Assembly (NCBI GenBank): GCA_020636215.1
Contig: JACJYG010000009.1
Location: forward strand, 372,001-436,000
Direction: 5' to 3'
Length of the DNA: 64,000 nucleotides
From: Lewinellaceae bacterium
GTDB lineage: Bacteria; Bacteroidota; Bacteroidia; Chitinophagales; Saprospiraceae
Part shown: one piece after another, positions 17,101 through 27,257 of the stretch
Layout of the letters: each line of letters opens with the position of its first letter
Position numbering within the stretch: position 1 is the first letter of the stretch
Notes under the pieces: generated by a model
The model's input: the letters and a program-made list of their open reading frames with translations, nothing else
Databases searched by the model: none
What the model was told of the DNA's origin: nothing
Program-made: the position numbers and the translations under genes

Positions 17101-20100
17101 ATGAACAGGAAAGCTTTAACCATATTAATCGCCCTCAGCCTGGGCAATGCGCTCTGGGCGCAGGACAAAAAAGCAGAAAAGTGGGATGTCAACAATCCTC
17201 CGGGGGCCTTCAAAGAGGCCGAGCTGAACCTCACCGAAGGTACCTGGATGAACCTGGATGTCAGCCCCGATGGCCGGACGATTGCTTTTGACTTGTTGGG
17301 GGACATTTATACCATGCCCATCACCGGCGGCCAGGCCAAATTGCTGCGCCAGGGGCTGGCCTGGGAATCGCAGCCCCGGTTTAGCCCGGATGGCAGCAAG
17401 CTCCTGTTCACCAGCGACGCCGGCGGCGGCGACAACATCTGGATAATGGACGCCGATGGGAGTAATGCCCGGCAAATCACAAATGAGAGCTTCCGCCTGC
17501 TCAACAACCCCGCCTGGATGCCCGACGGGCAGTACTTTATCGCTCGAAAACATTTCACTTCGGAACGTTCTCTGGGCGCCGGTGAAATGTGGCTATACCA
17601 CATCAGCGGCGGAGAAGGCCTTCAACTGACCGAGCGCAAAAATGACCAGCAGGATGTCAACGAACCTTCTGTTTCTCCGGATGGACGCTATGTATACTTC
17701 AGTGAAGACATGTATCCTGGTGGCTATTTCCAGTATAACAAAGACCCCAATAGCCAGATCTATGTCATCCGCCGTTATGATCGGGAGAAGGGCGAGTTGA
17801 GCAACATCATCGCCGGCCCGGGTGGCGCCTGCCGGCCCCAGATATCCAACGACGGCAAAAAGCTGGCTTTCGTGCGCCGCATCCGCACCAAGTCGGTGCT
17901 GTTCGTAAACGACCTGGCCACCGGCCAGAACTTTCCGCTCTTCGATGGCCTGAGCAAAGACCAGCAGGAAGCCTGGGCGATCTTCGGCGCATACACCGGT
18001 TTCGACTGGACGCCCGACGATAAAAACATTATTATCTGGGGACAGGGAAAGATATGGAAGGTGGACGCGGCTACCGGAGAAGCCAGTGAAATACCTTTCA
18101 ATGCAACGGTTAAACATCGTTTCCAGGAAACGGTGCGATTTGAAAATAAAGCCTACGAGGATCAATTTGACGCTCATGTTATCCGACATGCCGTCACCTC
18201 GCCGGATGAGCAAACACTGGTATTCAGCGCCGTGGGTTATCTGTGGAAAAAAGCCCTGCCCAACGGCAAACCGGCCCGCCTGACCGATGGCGCCGATTTC
18301 GAATTTGAACCCTCCTTTTCGCCCGATGGGAAAGAGATCGCTTACGTTACCTGGAATGACGAGGAGATGGGCGCTATCTGGCGGCTCAACCTCGCCAGTG
18401 GACAGAAACGGCGCATCACTAAAGATAAAGGCATCTACCGCACTCCGGCCTTTTCGCCAGACGGAAAACAGATCGTCTATCAAAAGGAAGGCGGCAACGG
18501 GCATCAGGGGTATGCTTTTTGTAAAGAACCCGGTATCTATATCATTCCGGCCGAAGGCGGGGAAGCAAAGATGGTAACGCCTAAAGGAGAATTCCCCATC
18601 TTCAGTACCGATGGCCAGCGCATCTTCTTCCAATCGGGTGGATACCTCTTCGGCAGCATTACTAAAACTTACAACAGCATCAAAACCGACGGCAGCGATG
18701 AGAAAAAACTGTTCGACGGGAAATACGCCCAGCGCTTTGTACCCAGCCCCGATAACAAATGGGTGGCCTGGTCGGAATTGTATAAGGTTTATATTGCTCC
18801 CCTGCCTATGACTGGAAAACCGGTCGGATTATCCGCCAGTACGAAAGCAGTGCCGGTCGCACAGGTGGCGCGCGACGCCGGTATCAACATCCACTGGTCG
18901 AAGGACAGCAAGAAGCTGTTCTGGATGCTGGGCGACGAGTACTTCTCCGATGAACTGACGGAGCGTTTCAAATTCCTGGAAGGCGCCCGCGACAGCCTCC
19001 CCCCCATGGATTCCACCGGCCTCCATGTAAAGCTGGAGCTGGCTTATGATAAACCAGAAGGAGCTATCGCCTTTACCAACGCCCGCATCATTACCATGGA
19101 AGGCGACGAAGTGATTGAAAATGGCGCCCTGGTAGTGGAAGGTAACCTGATCCGGTACGTCGGCCCGGCAGAAAAAGCGCAGATACCCAAAAGCGCGAAA
19201 GTGATCGACTGTAGTGGCAAAACCATTATGCCCGGCCTGGTTGACGTACACGGACACCTCGGTGATTTCCGCTACGGCCTCAGCCCCCAGCAGAACTGGT
19301 ACTACTACGCCAACCTGGCCTATGGGGTGACCACCGCCCACGACCCCTCTTCCAATTCGGAAATGATCTTCTCCCACTCGGAAATGATCAAGTCCGGCAA
19401 AATGGTAGGGCCCCGCCTCTACTCCACCGGCACCATCCTCTATGGCGCTGACGGTGATTTCAAGGCCGTGGTCAACAATCTGGACGATGCGCGTTCCGCA
19501 ATCCGCCGCACCAAGGCTTATGGTGCTTTTTCTGTAAAATCCTACAACCAGCCGCGCCGCGAACAACGGCAGCAGATCCTGCAGGCTGCCCGCGAATTGG
19601 GCATTCTGGTGGTTCCGGAGGGGGGCTCCTTTTTCTATCACAATATGAGCATGGTGGCCGACGGGCATACCGGCATCGAGCACAACATCCCGGTAGCTCC
19701 GCTCTACGACGACGTTATTCAATTCTGGCGGCAAACCCAAACCTACAATACGCCGACCCTGATCGTCAATTATGGCGGCATCAATGGAGAGTATTACTGG
19801 TACCAACATACTAATGTGTGGGAAAAAGAACGCCTGCTCCACTTCACCCCCCGCTCTATCATCGACTCCCGCTCCCGCCACCGCACCATGGTCCCGGAGG
19901 AGGAGTACGAGAACGGCCACATCCTGACGTCCAAATCGTTAAAAAAGCTGCAGGACGCCGGCGTAAACATCAACCTTGGCGCACACGGCCAGTTGCAGGG
20001 CCTGGGCGCACACTGGGAGTTGTGGATGTTGCAACAGGGCGGCATGAGCAACCATCAGGCATTAAAATGCGCTACGATCAACGGCGCCACCTATCTGGGG

Positions 20101-20373
20101 ATGAACGCCCAAATAGGCTCCCTAAAAGCCGGCAAACTGGCCGACCTGATCGTGCTCGAGAAAAACCCGCTGGAGGATATCCGCAACTCGGAATCCATTC
20201 AGTATACCATGGTCAATGGCCGCCTGTACGATTCGGAAACGATGAACGAAATTGGTAACTACGATAAAAAACGCCATAAATTTTTCTTCGAACTGGAAGG
20301 CAGCGGCAATGCCTGGCCAATGATGATGGATGGGCAGAGCCTGATGCCGGCGCAGTGTGCATGTGGGCGGTAG
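17101..20373 (+). CDS. Secreted TolB-type beta-propeller fused to an amidohydrolase
   Basis: ATG 17101 is chosen because it opens a clean signal peptide (MNRKALTILIALSLGNALWAQ); an in-frame TTG at 17059 would add a charged tail. The mature protein has an N-terminal propeller made of PD40/WD40-like blades (repeated SPDGR, FSPDGKE, PAFSPDGKQ; about 50-620). It then has a metal-dependent amidohydrolase domain (about 660-1060) with VIDCSGKTIMPGLVDVHGHL, whose HGH is the metal motif, and GSLKAGKLADLIVLEKNPL at the end. The 1090-residue fusion recurs in Bacteroidota and is usually annotated as an exported amidohydrolase; the substrate is unknown. The next gene is convergent only 19 bp away. Confidence 0.9.
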   Translation: MNRKALTILIALSLGNALWAQDKKAEKWDVNNPPGAFKEAELNLTEGTWMNLDVSPDGRTIAFDLLGDIYTMPITGGQAKLLRQGLAWESQPRFSPDGSKLLFTSDAGGGDNIWIMDADGSNARQITNESFRLLNNPAWMPDGQYFIARKHFTSERSLGAGEMWLYHISGGEGLQLTERKNDQQDVNEPSVSPDGRYVYFSEDMYPGGYFQYNKDPNSQIYVIRRYDREKGELSNIIAGPGGACRPQISNDGKKLAFVRRIRTKSVLFVNDLATGQNFPLFDGLSKDQQEAWAIFGAYTGFDWTPDDKNIIIWGQGKIWKVDAATGEASEIPFNATVKHRFQETVRFENKAYEDQFDAHVIRHAVTSPDEQTLVFSAVGYLWKKALPNGKPARLTDGADFEFEPSFSPDGKEIAYVTWNDEEMGAIWRLNLASGQKRRITKDKGIYRTPAFSPDGKQIVYQKEGGNGHQGYAFCKEPGIYIIPAEGGEAKMVTPKGEFPIFSTDGQRIFFQSGGYLFGSITKTYNSIKTDGSDEKKLFDGKYAQRFVPSPDNKWVAWSELYKVYIAPLPMTGKPVGLSASTKAVPVAQVARDAGINIHWSKDSKKLFWMLGDEYFSDELTERFKFLEGARDSLPPMDSTGLHVKLELAYDKPEGAIAFTNARIITMEGDEVIENGALVVEGNLIRYVGPAEKAQIPKSAKVIDCSGKTIMPGLVDVHGHLGDFRYGLSPQQNWYYYANLAYGVTTAHDPSSNSEMIFSHSEMIKSGKMVGPRLYSTGTILYGADGDFKAVVNNLDDARSAIRRTKAYGAFSVKSYNQPRREQRQQILQAARELGILVVPEGGSFFYHNMSMVADGHTGIEHNIPVAPLYDDVIQFWRQTQTYNTPTLIVNYGGINGEYYWYQHTNVWEKERLLHFTPRSIIDSRSRHRTMVPEEEYENGHILTSKSLKKLQDAGVNINLGAHGQLQGLGAHWELWMLQQGGMSNHQALKCATINGATYLGMNAQIGSLKAGKLADLIVLEKNPLEDIRNSESIQYTMVNGRLYDSETMNEIGNYDKKRHKFFFELEGSGNAWPMMMDGQSLMPAQCACGR

Positions 20374-20392
20374 AAGGGCGAAAGGTTTTATG

Positions 20393-23300
20393 CTACTGAC
20401 GGATCAGATGTATTGTTTGGATTCCTTCCCTGCTCCTAAGCATAAGGAGGTAGAAACCGGCAGGTAATTGTTCCAATATTACCGAATGTTCGCCAGAGTC
20501 AAAGGCCTCCTTTTGCACCAGGTTACCAAAGGCGTCGTAAAAAAAGCCCTCCGCCTTCCAGGGTAAATTAAGGGTGAACCGGCCGTTGTTGGGGTTGGGA
20601 AAAACAATCGCCTGCCGCGTTGGGCGATCGGTTTCTCCAGCGGCATTGATGAATACGGCTATACAATCTGACGTATCCCGGCAAACCCCAGTGCTGTCTA
20701 TAACAATGACCGCATATGCTCCACTAAGATTGGCTATTAATGATGGCCCATTTTCACCAGGCAAGGCGGCCCCGGTATCGCAATCGATCCATTGGTATGC
20801 AGCATTTAATTCAGCAACGCTTAGCGTGTCATTTTCCTGACTAACCGCAACCATCAAGGCCGGCGGTTCCGCTATCTCCACAGCAACGGTAGATTCACAG
20901 CCATTGGCGTCGGTAGCCGTTAGAGTATATTGCCCCGCCGCCAGGCCCGTTGCCGTTGCCGTTGTTTGCTCATTACTCCATAGGTATACAAAAGGCTCTG
21001 CACCTCCTTCCGGATGTACGGTAATCGCTCCGTCTGTCAGGCCATGGCAGGAAACCGGCTGCACATCCAGGTTGAGGACAGCCGGCGGCCCGAAAAACGC
21101 CAGTTCTGTAATAACGAGGCTATCGCATCCTTCTGCACTGGTGAATTCAGAGAGATACGTCCCCGGTTCATCCACTACTACCCCATCGGGAAGCAGGTAA
21201 TTCGCTCCGGGGCAAATAGACAGGCTGAAGGAGTCAACCAATGACTCAGGCGGTGACACCGGGAAATTGTAGAATGCCAACAAACCGATGCCATTGGCGT
21301 TTTTTACCGGAGCCTCGTTGCCTATGGAGTGGCCGGAGTAACTTAACCCGGTAATGGCTGTGGAGAAAGCTTGTGACAAGGATAAGACTATCGTCCTGCC
21401 CACTACTTGCCCACTCTCAATGCTCACAGCCGTATCCCCTTCAAGCCGGAAGTCCGTTTCCCAACCAGGGTTCCACAAGTAGTCATCATTTTCATTTTGC
21501 AAACGAAGGGTAAGCTCGCTGCGGTCACATTTGGAAAACCAGGCGCTGTCCACCATTGGAGGCTCTACATTTTGCATTGGCAAAACACCATAGAAATGCT
21601 CTCCCAGCAAGCGGTACATATCTTCACCAGCCCTTTCATAACCATCGAAATAATGGTAATGACAGCCGTTGTGGTTCATGCCGGTGGAAGACATGATGCC
21701 GGTGTTTGGCAGCTCCAGGGCCAGTTGACGCTGCGCTTCCTGGATGACGCCAAAATTGCCGTCCCAGCATCCGGGGCGGATCTGAAAAAGGTATTCTCGT
21801 TGGTAATCGAAATCAGCCTGCCAGGCGGCACGCAATTGCAGGTATTTGTTTTTGTATGAATCCACGGTTTCGTGGTAACCGGGAAGCGCGTTGGTTTCCC
21901 CCTGAAAGAACAGGATGGCCCGGATATGATTGCGTAGCCCGGAATATTCCACACGTTTGTAAAACAAGCCATAAGAACTGGAAGTACTATGCGGTTCTAC
22001 TGGATCGGGCAGCATCTGGTCAATTGAAATACCACCAATGCCCCCATTAATGATAGCCACGGGAATGCCCTGTTCTTCCACAATTCTTTTAGCCAGCACC
22101 AAACCCCATTGGCCGCTTCGATTATCCGCAAAATAGCCATCGTCTCCTGCTTCCTTATGCCACACGTACAAGCTGTCACCCTGGTATTTCAAGCCGAAAT
22201 TGCGCACAAAGGGATGCCGGTGGTAAAGATAGGCATGGGGTATAGAATTGGTGGGGTCGAAAGGAACAGCTGCCAGCGCATTACTCTGCCCCTGAATGAT
22301 GTAAGCATCCCCAGCCACTACATCAAATGCTTCCGCCTCGGGATATTCCTTCCCGTTTTTCACCCCTACCAATTTAAAACCATATTCGGCCAACTCCGCC
22401 GGTATAGCTACCTGAAAAGAAAAATCCTGAGGGGTAGCTGCAATTAATATTTGTATAAGGACATCGTTGCGGAATACTTTCAGGCGCATCTCATCATAAG
22501 TGCCGGGCGTTTCCTGACTTCCTTCGAAAACTACGGCCCCCATATTGGTAGCCAGGTCGCGGGGCAACAACTGATAATGGCGCGGGGCCTGTGTTAAGAG
22601 GACATGCCGGCCCTGAACAGTCCTTTTAAAAAATAGATTTTTCCGATCTGAAAGAATGTTTATCCTGGAAAAATAAGCAAAATCTCTTCCGTCGGACGAT
22701 AATGGGATTGCATTCACCATATTGTAATTGGCCAGGTAGCCATCATCAAAATACTCATCGACGATCTGGAAATCATTATCGAGCCGGAATACCCAATCTC
22801 TTTTACCCCAATTGGGTTGACTGGGCGCACCCCACACCCCGGCGGCAAGGAAACCACTCTCTAAAGTATGGAGGGAAAACCCTTCATCTATTCCCGAGCC
22901 GCCATAGGCCCTATCCAACAGTAAGTTTCCGCTATTCGGATCGTGAACCGCCAGATAGATATCTCTTTGGTTGCTTGTATCCACTTGCCGCCACCCCATG
23001 GCCACAATCCTGCCATCAGGGGCCTCTTGTACTGTGTTAAACCAGCTGCTGGGAAAAGCTGAGGTATTTTTCCAAAGTAATTGCCCCTGACCATCCGTTC
23101 GGAATAGCTGAGCCTGAGCTGGACTGGTCAAAGAAGCATTGGAATTCCCGGCAAGGATATACCCTCCGTCTGACGTTTGAGCAAGCGCCTGGGGTGCATC
23201 ATAATACAACTCGTTATACTCTCCCCATAAAACGGGGTTTAATTGCTCATCCAAAACGGTAAGGAATATATTGGACGGGTTCAAAAAGGAAGCCCACACA

Positions 23301-23779
23301 AAGGTTCCCGCCACCGCAACCTTGCCCTCATTAGCCGTGATCACCGCTGTAGCCGAAGCATTGTAATTCAGCCGCCCAAAGGTGGTATCCTGCAAAACAT
23401 TTCCGAAAGCGTCCGCCCTTATTGCCAAGGCTTTTTGGGCCGTATCACCCGGTGCACAGTTGTTGCATCGCCCCACTGCAACCAAGCCTCCCGAGGGCAG
23501 CTCTGTCAGGGCGTTAAAGGCGGTTTCATCGCCAAACAAATACATCTTCTGCCAAAGAGTATCACCGGTAGCGTTGAGTTTTAACAAAAAACCTTGCGGG
23601 CCAATGCTCCCGGCAACCACAAAACCACAATCCAGTGTAGCTATAATCTGAGCGGGAACCGCACCGTTAATGCTGTCTTTGTATATCTGACGGATTTCCT
23701 GCGGAGGAAAACTTTGGGTATAAAGGTTGCTGCTCATACAGGCAGCAAGGATCAGGGAAGTAAAAAGCAGGGCTTTCAT
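20393..23779 (-). CDS. Secreted sialate O-acetylesterase-like (SASA) protein with SprB repeat and T9SS sorting domain
   Basis: The start is taken at 23779 (MKALLFTSLILAACMSSNL), 13 codons inside the longest frame, to give a normal signal peptide. The N-terminal ~400 residues are propeller-like repeats (TSDGGYILAGN, LPSGGLVAVGR). A SASA esterase domain follows (about 490-740), with the SGNH-like blocks IIQGQSNA, GGIGGISIDQM and LFFQGETNALPG. Such esterases remove acetyl groups from sialic acid or plant polysaccharides. One SprB-type repeat (VSCHGLTDGAITV... ATDANGC, about 910-970) and a C-terminal type IX sorting domain (VFPNPNNGRFTLNL... GFYLL, about 1057-1128) indicate secretion to the surface. 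The whole is about 1128 residues. Confidence 0.88.
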   Translation of the reverse strand: MKALLFTSLILAACMSSNLYTQSFPPQEIRQIYKDSINGAVPAQIIATLDCGFVVAGSIGPQGFLLKLNATGDTLWQKMYLFGDETAFNALTELPSGGLVAVGRCNNCAPGDTAQKALAIRADAFGNVLQDTTFGRLNYNASATAVITANEGKVAVAGTFVWASFLNPSNIFLTVLDEQLNPVLWGEYNELYYDAPQALAQTSDGGYILAGNSNASLTSPAQAQLFRTDGQGQLLWKNTSAFPSSWFNTVQEAPDGRIVAMGWRQVDTSNQRDIYLAVHDPNSGNLLLDRAYGGSGIDEGFSLHTLESGFLAAGVWGAPSQPNWGKRDWVFRLDNDFQIVDEYFDDGYLANYNMVNAIPLSSDGRDFAYFSRINILSDRKNLFFKRTVQGRHVLLTQAPRHYQLLPRDLATNMGAVVFEGSQETPGTYDEMRLKVFRNDVLIQILIAATPQDFSFQVAIPAELAEYGFKLVGVKNGKEYPEAEAFDVVAGDAYIIQGQSNALAAVPFDPTNSIPHAYLYHRHPFVRNFGLKYQGDSLYVWHKEAGDDGYFADNRSGQWGLVLAKRIVEEQGIPVAIINGGIGGISIDQMLPDPVEPHSTSSSYGLFYKRVEYSGLRNHIRAILFFQGETNALPGYHETVDSYKNKYLQLRAAWQADFDYQREYLFQIRPGCWDGNFGVIQEAQRQLALELPNTGIMSSTGMNHNGCHYHYFDGYERAGEDMYRLLGEHFYGVLPMQNVEPPMVDSAWFSKCDRSELTLRLQNENDDYLWNPGWETDFRLEGDTAVSIESGQVVGRTIVLSLSQAFSTAITGLSYSGHSIGNEAPVKNANGIGLLAFYNFPVSPPESLVDSFSLSICPGANYLLPDGVVVDEPGTYLSEFTSAEGCDSLVITELAFFGPPAVLNLDVQPVSCHGLTDGAITVHPEGGAEPFVYLWSNEQTTATATGLAAGQYTLTATDANGCESTVAVEIAEPPALMVAVSQENDTLSVAELNAAYQWIDCDTGAALPGENGPSLIANLSGAYAVIVIDSTGVCRDTSDCIAVFINAAGETDRPTRQAIVFPNPNNGRFTLNLPWKAEGFFYDAFGNLVQKEAFDSGEHSVILEQLPAGFYLLMLRSREGIQTIHLIRQ

Positions 23780-24008
23780 AGTTTTTTCTTTTATTTGGTA
23801 AAAGGAAAACTTAACCACCTTGATGCATCAGGTATATTAAATATTACCCCTCATCATCCGGGCACCCCCAAAAAGATTGAATATTTATTACATTGATACA
23901 ATAGACAGGGCAACCGAAAGAGCAAGCCAGAATGATCTCTATTCGGGTGCAGTGGGCTGTAGCCGGATCTAATCCGGATGAAAAGCAGCGCTACAATTTC
24001 TTAACTGA

Positions 24009-24743
24009 CTACCGGCTCCACCGCTTCTCCAACTGCATTTCCGGATGAAACTTGAGGGAGAACCAGTTATTCGCTATTGCCATGGTTGTATGCACCACTA
24101 CCGGTACGAAAATTGACCCCGTCCGAAAGGTGATGATGCAGAGTAAAACGCCTAAAGGGATCGCCCCGATGGCCTCCTGCTTGTTTTTGGGGACGTGGAT
24201 GAGGACATAGAGGATGGTGCTGATTAGAATGGCCGGCCAGGCGCCAAGGGCTCTGGCGCCGGCGAATAGCAGGAAGCCTCGGAACATAAACTCATACCCC
24301 AGCATATAAACAGCCCAACCCAGGATACTGAGGGTAAAAGTCATCCAGTTCCAGGACTTTAGCCGGATCTCCGGGTACATATTCCGGCTATCAGGCTTGC
24401 GGGCCCCAATCCAGGCAGCGCCGGCCAGTACCGGCGACAGGATCAGTATCCAGTACCAGGCCTCCGCCGGAATGCGGGCCGAGACGCCATAATCTTTCCA
24501 ACCATAGGGCTGAGTGGACAGCAGCACCGTTGCCGGAATAATCCCATAGAAAAGAAATCCCATAAAACGCTTCAGCAGCACCTGATAGGCCTGCCCCCTG
24601 TCCTCCCCATATCCCCCCGATAAGCGCTGATTCAACCATTTTGACCGCGAGCCGTAGAACCAAAACAAAAAGCCTGCCATAAACAGGATCAGGGCCAGGC
24701 TGTATTCGGTGTATTTGACCTCCCAGACTATTGGATATTGCAT
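24009..24743 (-). CDS. CPBP-like intramembrane protein (CAAX protease/bacteriocin-processing family), motifs degenerate
   Basis: The 244-residue protein has about seven membrane segments. LGYEFMFRGFLLFAGAR matches motif 1 of CPBP proteases (EExxxRG) except that the first Glu is Tyr. ILYVLIHVPKN gives the motif-2 His, and VVVHTTMAIANN the motif-3 His, whose usual partner Asn four residues on is Ala. It may therefore be a non-peptidase member. It lies 166 bp downstream of the caspase-like gene on the same strand and could share its transcript, but this is not shown. Confidence 0.7.
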   Translation of the reverse strand: MQYPIVWEVKYTEYSLALILFMAGFLFWFYGSRSKWLNQRLSGGYGEDRGQAYQVLLKRFMGFLFYGIIPATVLLSTQPYGWKDYGVSARIPAEAWYWILILSPVLAGAAWIGARKPDSRNMYPEIRLKSWNWMTFTLSILGWAVYMLGYEFMFRGFLLFAGARALGAWPAILISTILYVLIHVPKNKQEAIGAIPLGVLLCIITFRTGSIFVPVVVHTTMAIANNWFSLKFHPEMQLEKRWSR

Positions 24744-24909
24744 TAGACAAGGTTTTAAAAATGCAAATAAATATCAATACCCGATTTTTTTCTATCGCTA
24801 GGGCTGTGTCCGGGGATGTGGCCCCATCAGCAATCTTCACAAAATACATGGTGCGGCTCCGGGAGCCCTCTCTTTTTGGATCTCATCCAGTTTCTCAAGA
24901 GAAGTTTTT

Positions 24910-27135
24910 TCAGGAAACGCTGGCGCCTTCGTCCAGTAGTTCTATTTCTTTTTTCAACTGCAGTTGGCCGGAGCGGGCATCCGGTTCCAGGAAAATGGCG
25001 GCGGCAAAGGGAACCATTTCGTTTTTGCCCATAAGCTTTTCGATATTGAAAGCCTGTCCTGTATCGCCCGGTTTATTGGGCGATTTCCGCTCGAGCATAT
25101 CCAGTAATTCCAGTTTGTTTTCATCGTTGGGGCCGCAGAGCATATTCATCAGCCGCTCCTTACTGATCTTGTTGTAGCGCGGGTTTTTAATGGAAATAGA
25201 AACCAGTTGGGTCGTCCAGTCATTGGGGTTTACATCTGCTTCTGTCTCTTCATCCAACGGCACCCCGCGGGTGCGGAATGCCCCGCTTGGCGGCGTTAGT
25301 TCGGGCAGCGACAGCTGCGCCACGTCGATATTGTTCTGAGTGCTGACCAGCAACTGAAACCAAAGGTGGGTCTCTCGTTGGTTAAAATCAAAGATCTGTG
25401 GTTCGATGTTGAAGGGGATCACCCCGCCCCGATGAGCAAAAATGGTGACGGTTTCTCCTTTTTTGATCAACTCCACCGCTTTTTCCATCAGGCCGGCATT
25501 GCTTTCGAAATTAATGGTCAGAAAGAGCAGGCTGTAGTAGAGGTCCTGATCAAACTGGTTTGTCAATTCCACTTTTAAGCGGGCGCCATAGGTTTTTTGT
25601 GCTTCTTTCCACTTCAAGCTATCAATGACGGCGCCTTTTTCCTGGTACGGTAAGCTTAGCCATTTGCCGTCCTTCTCATAAAATACCTCCACTTTGATAG
25701 GCGGTTTTTTAAACAGATGAACACTGGCGTTGTGCAGGCGCTTTACGAATTCCCAGTTGGCGATATGTTCTATCTGTCGAATAATCTGGGAAATAGCGGC
25801 ATTATTCCCATTCCGGCCGAGCGCTACCAACGCCGCCTGCGGATAATTGGGCTGGAAGGCCGGCGAAATGTAGAGGCTCCCATTGCGAACATGCAGCACG
25901 TAATCAGCCTCTGCTTCCATATCTGTAAGTTGGATTCGGGCGCTGTGCTTTTTCATTTCGGCATTCAACTCCTTGAGCAGGGCTGCATCCCCATCCGCGT
26001 TGTCGATCCGGACTTTAAGGGGGTAGGAAGCCGAAACCTCGCAGGGAAAAGCCTGTTCCTTATCGAGTTTGGCGTGCTCTTTCGGGGAGATATCGAGGAA
26101 AGCCACATCGGGTTCCAGTTCCCGGATAACGGGCACAATCCATTGATCAGCGCCTACTTTCATGCGCAGTTTGGCATCTTTGGAGATACCGTGCATCGCG
26201 CCGGCGTCGAGTAACCAGCCCTTGGCTTTACTGAAGGAGACCAGGCCCTGCAAGCGCCCTTCTGCATCTACTGCCCGGCCAAGAAAGCCGGTGTACATGA
26301 GGTTGGCGTCTCCCCCCTGGATGTACAGCTGAGGGTTCTGCTGGTACTGATGGCGGATGTAATTGGATACCAGGCTGTGCAGGGAAGCGTAGCTGATGCC
26401 GCCGCCGGTGCGATGCAGCACGGCCAAAAGGTTTTTGGTAAACAACCCTTCGTTTCCGATCTCCAGGGCCGGCTGGTCATCAAGGGCGGCGGCAAGTTGA
26501 ACGTGCACGCCTTCCGGCAGGAGCTCGGTGATGGGTTTACTGGCGAGATCTTCCTTGCTGTATTGTTTGGAAAAGATAAAATCGCTCCAGGATCGCTGCG
26601 GGAAGACGTTGGTAAAGCGCTTTTGGCGGATCTTGGGTTCCTTTTCCATAAAAGCGGCGGAGCGGGTATTGTCGCCCGAATGGCAGCAGTCAAAAATTGT
26701 CAGGATATGCGGCGGCTCTGCTTTGGGCTGCTCTTTTTTTCCGTTGGCAAGCTCGTGGATGAGGTAACGCAATTCCTTATCGGCCAGCAGCACCGCTTTG
26801 CCCGCGGGATCATAGCAGGCGAGAGTTTCCAGGCGCTGGTCCGTTTCATTGGGCCAGGCTACTGCATCGGCCCATTCCTGAGCGCCGTGGCCGGAGAAGT
26901 AGAAAAAGGCGGCTTCACCCGCCTTCGCCTTGGCCAGATGGGCCCGGAAACCATCGATAATCGCGGCTTTCGTAGCCTTGTCGTTTAAAAGCGTTAGCGG
27001 TTCCACTTGCAGCAATGGATCCTGTTGCAGGTAGGCCAATATTTTCTGTGCATCGCTGACGCAACCGGAAAGCGGCGCGGTGGGATAGGTGTCGATGCCA
27101 ACAATGAGTGCATAAACTTTGGAAGTGTTTGCCAT
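24910..27135 (-). CDS. Caspase-like (peptidase C14) protein with long C-terminal extension
   Basis: Residues 1-270 form a caspase/metacaspase domain: KVYALIVGIDTYPTAPLSGC opens the fold, His 83 stands in YFSGHGAQ and Cys 151 in IFDCCHSG, the catalytic dyad. No signal peptide is present, so it should act in the cytoplasm. Residues about 300-420 resemble a surface-lectin or DUF4384-like beta region (RMKVGADQWIVPV). Residues 420-620 hold a second beta-rich block, and the tail reads GPNDENKLELLDMLERK, a possible partner-binding piece. In bacteria such proteins act in signalling, cell death or defence, but there is no obvious partner gene besides the CPBP-like protein downstream. The function is open. 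Confidence 0.85.
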   Translation of the reverse strand: MANTSKVYALIVGIDTYPTAPLSGCVSDAQKILAYLQQDPLLQVEPLTLLNDKATKAAIIDGFRAHLAKAKAGEAAFFYFSGHGAQEWADAVAWPNETDQRLETLACYDPAGKAVLLADKELRYLIHELANGKKEQPKAEPPHILTIFDCCHSGDNTRSAAFMEKEPKIRQKRFTNVFPQRSWSDFIFSKQYSKEDLASKPITELLPEGVHVQLAAALDDQPALEIGNEGLFTKNLLAVLHRTGGGISYASLHSLVSNYIRHQYQQNPQLYIQGGDANLMYTGFLGRAVDAEGRLQGLVSFSKAKGWLLDAGAMHGISKDAKLRMKVGADQWIVPVIRELEPDVAFLDISPKEHAKLDKEQAFPCEVSASYPLKVRIDNADGDAALLKELNAEMKKHSARIQLTDMEAEADYVLHVRNGSLYISPAFQPNYPQAALVALGRNGNNAAISQIIRQIEHIANWEFVKRLHNASVHLFKKPPIKVEVFYEKDGKWLSLPYQEKGAVIDSLKWKEAQKTYGARLKVELTNQFDQDLYYSLLFLTINFESNAGLMEKAVELIKKGETVTIFAHRGGVIPFNIEPQIFDFNQRETHLWFQLLVSTQNNIDVAQLSLPELTPPSGAFRTRGVPLDEETEADVNPNDWTTQLVSISIKNPRYNKISKERLMNMLCGPNDENKLELLDMLERKSPNKPGDTGQAFNIEKLMGKNEMVPFAAAIFLEPDARSGQLQLKKEIELLDEGASVS

Positions 27136-27257
27136 GATCCAGGTTTTATGGGCTTTAGAAATCAGGCATAATATAGGGAAAGCAACAGGGAAAATTTCAA
27201 AAAAAATGTGTAAATCTGTGGCTTCTGTTTTCTATTAGCCTGGAAACACCCAAAATT

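Noticed and set aside
18829..19920. 363-codon minus-strand frame (and another at 17593-18633)
   Set aside because: Antisense shadows of the propeller-amidohydrolase gene.
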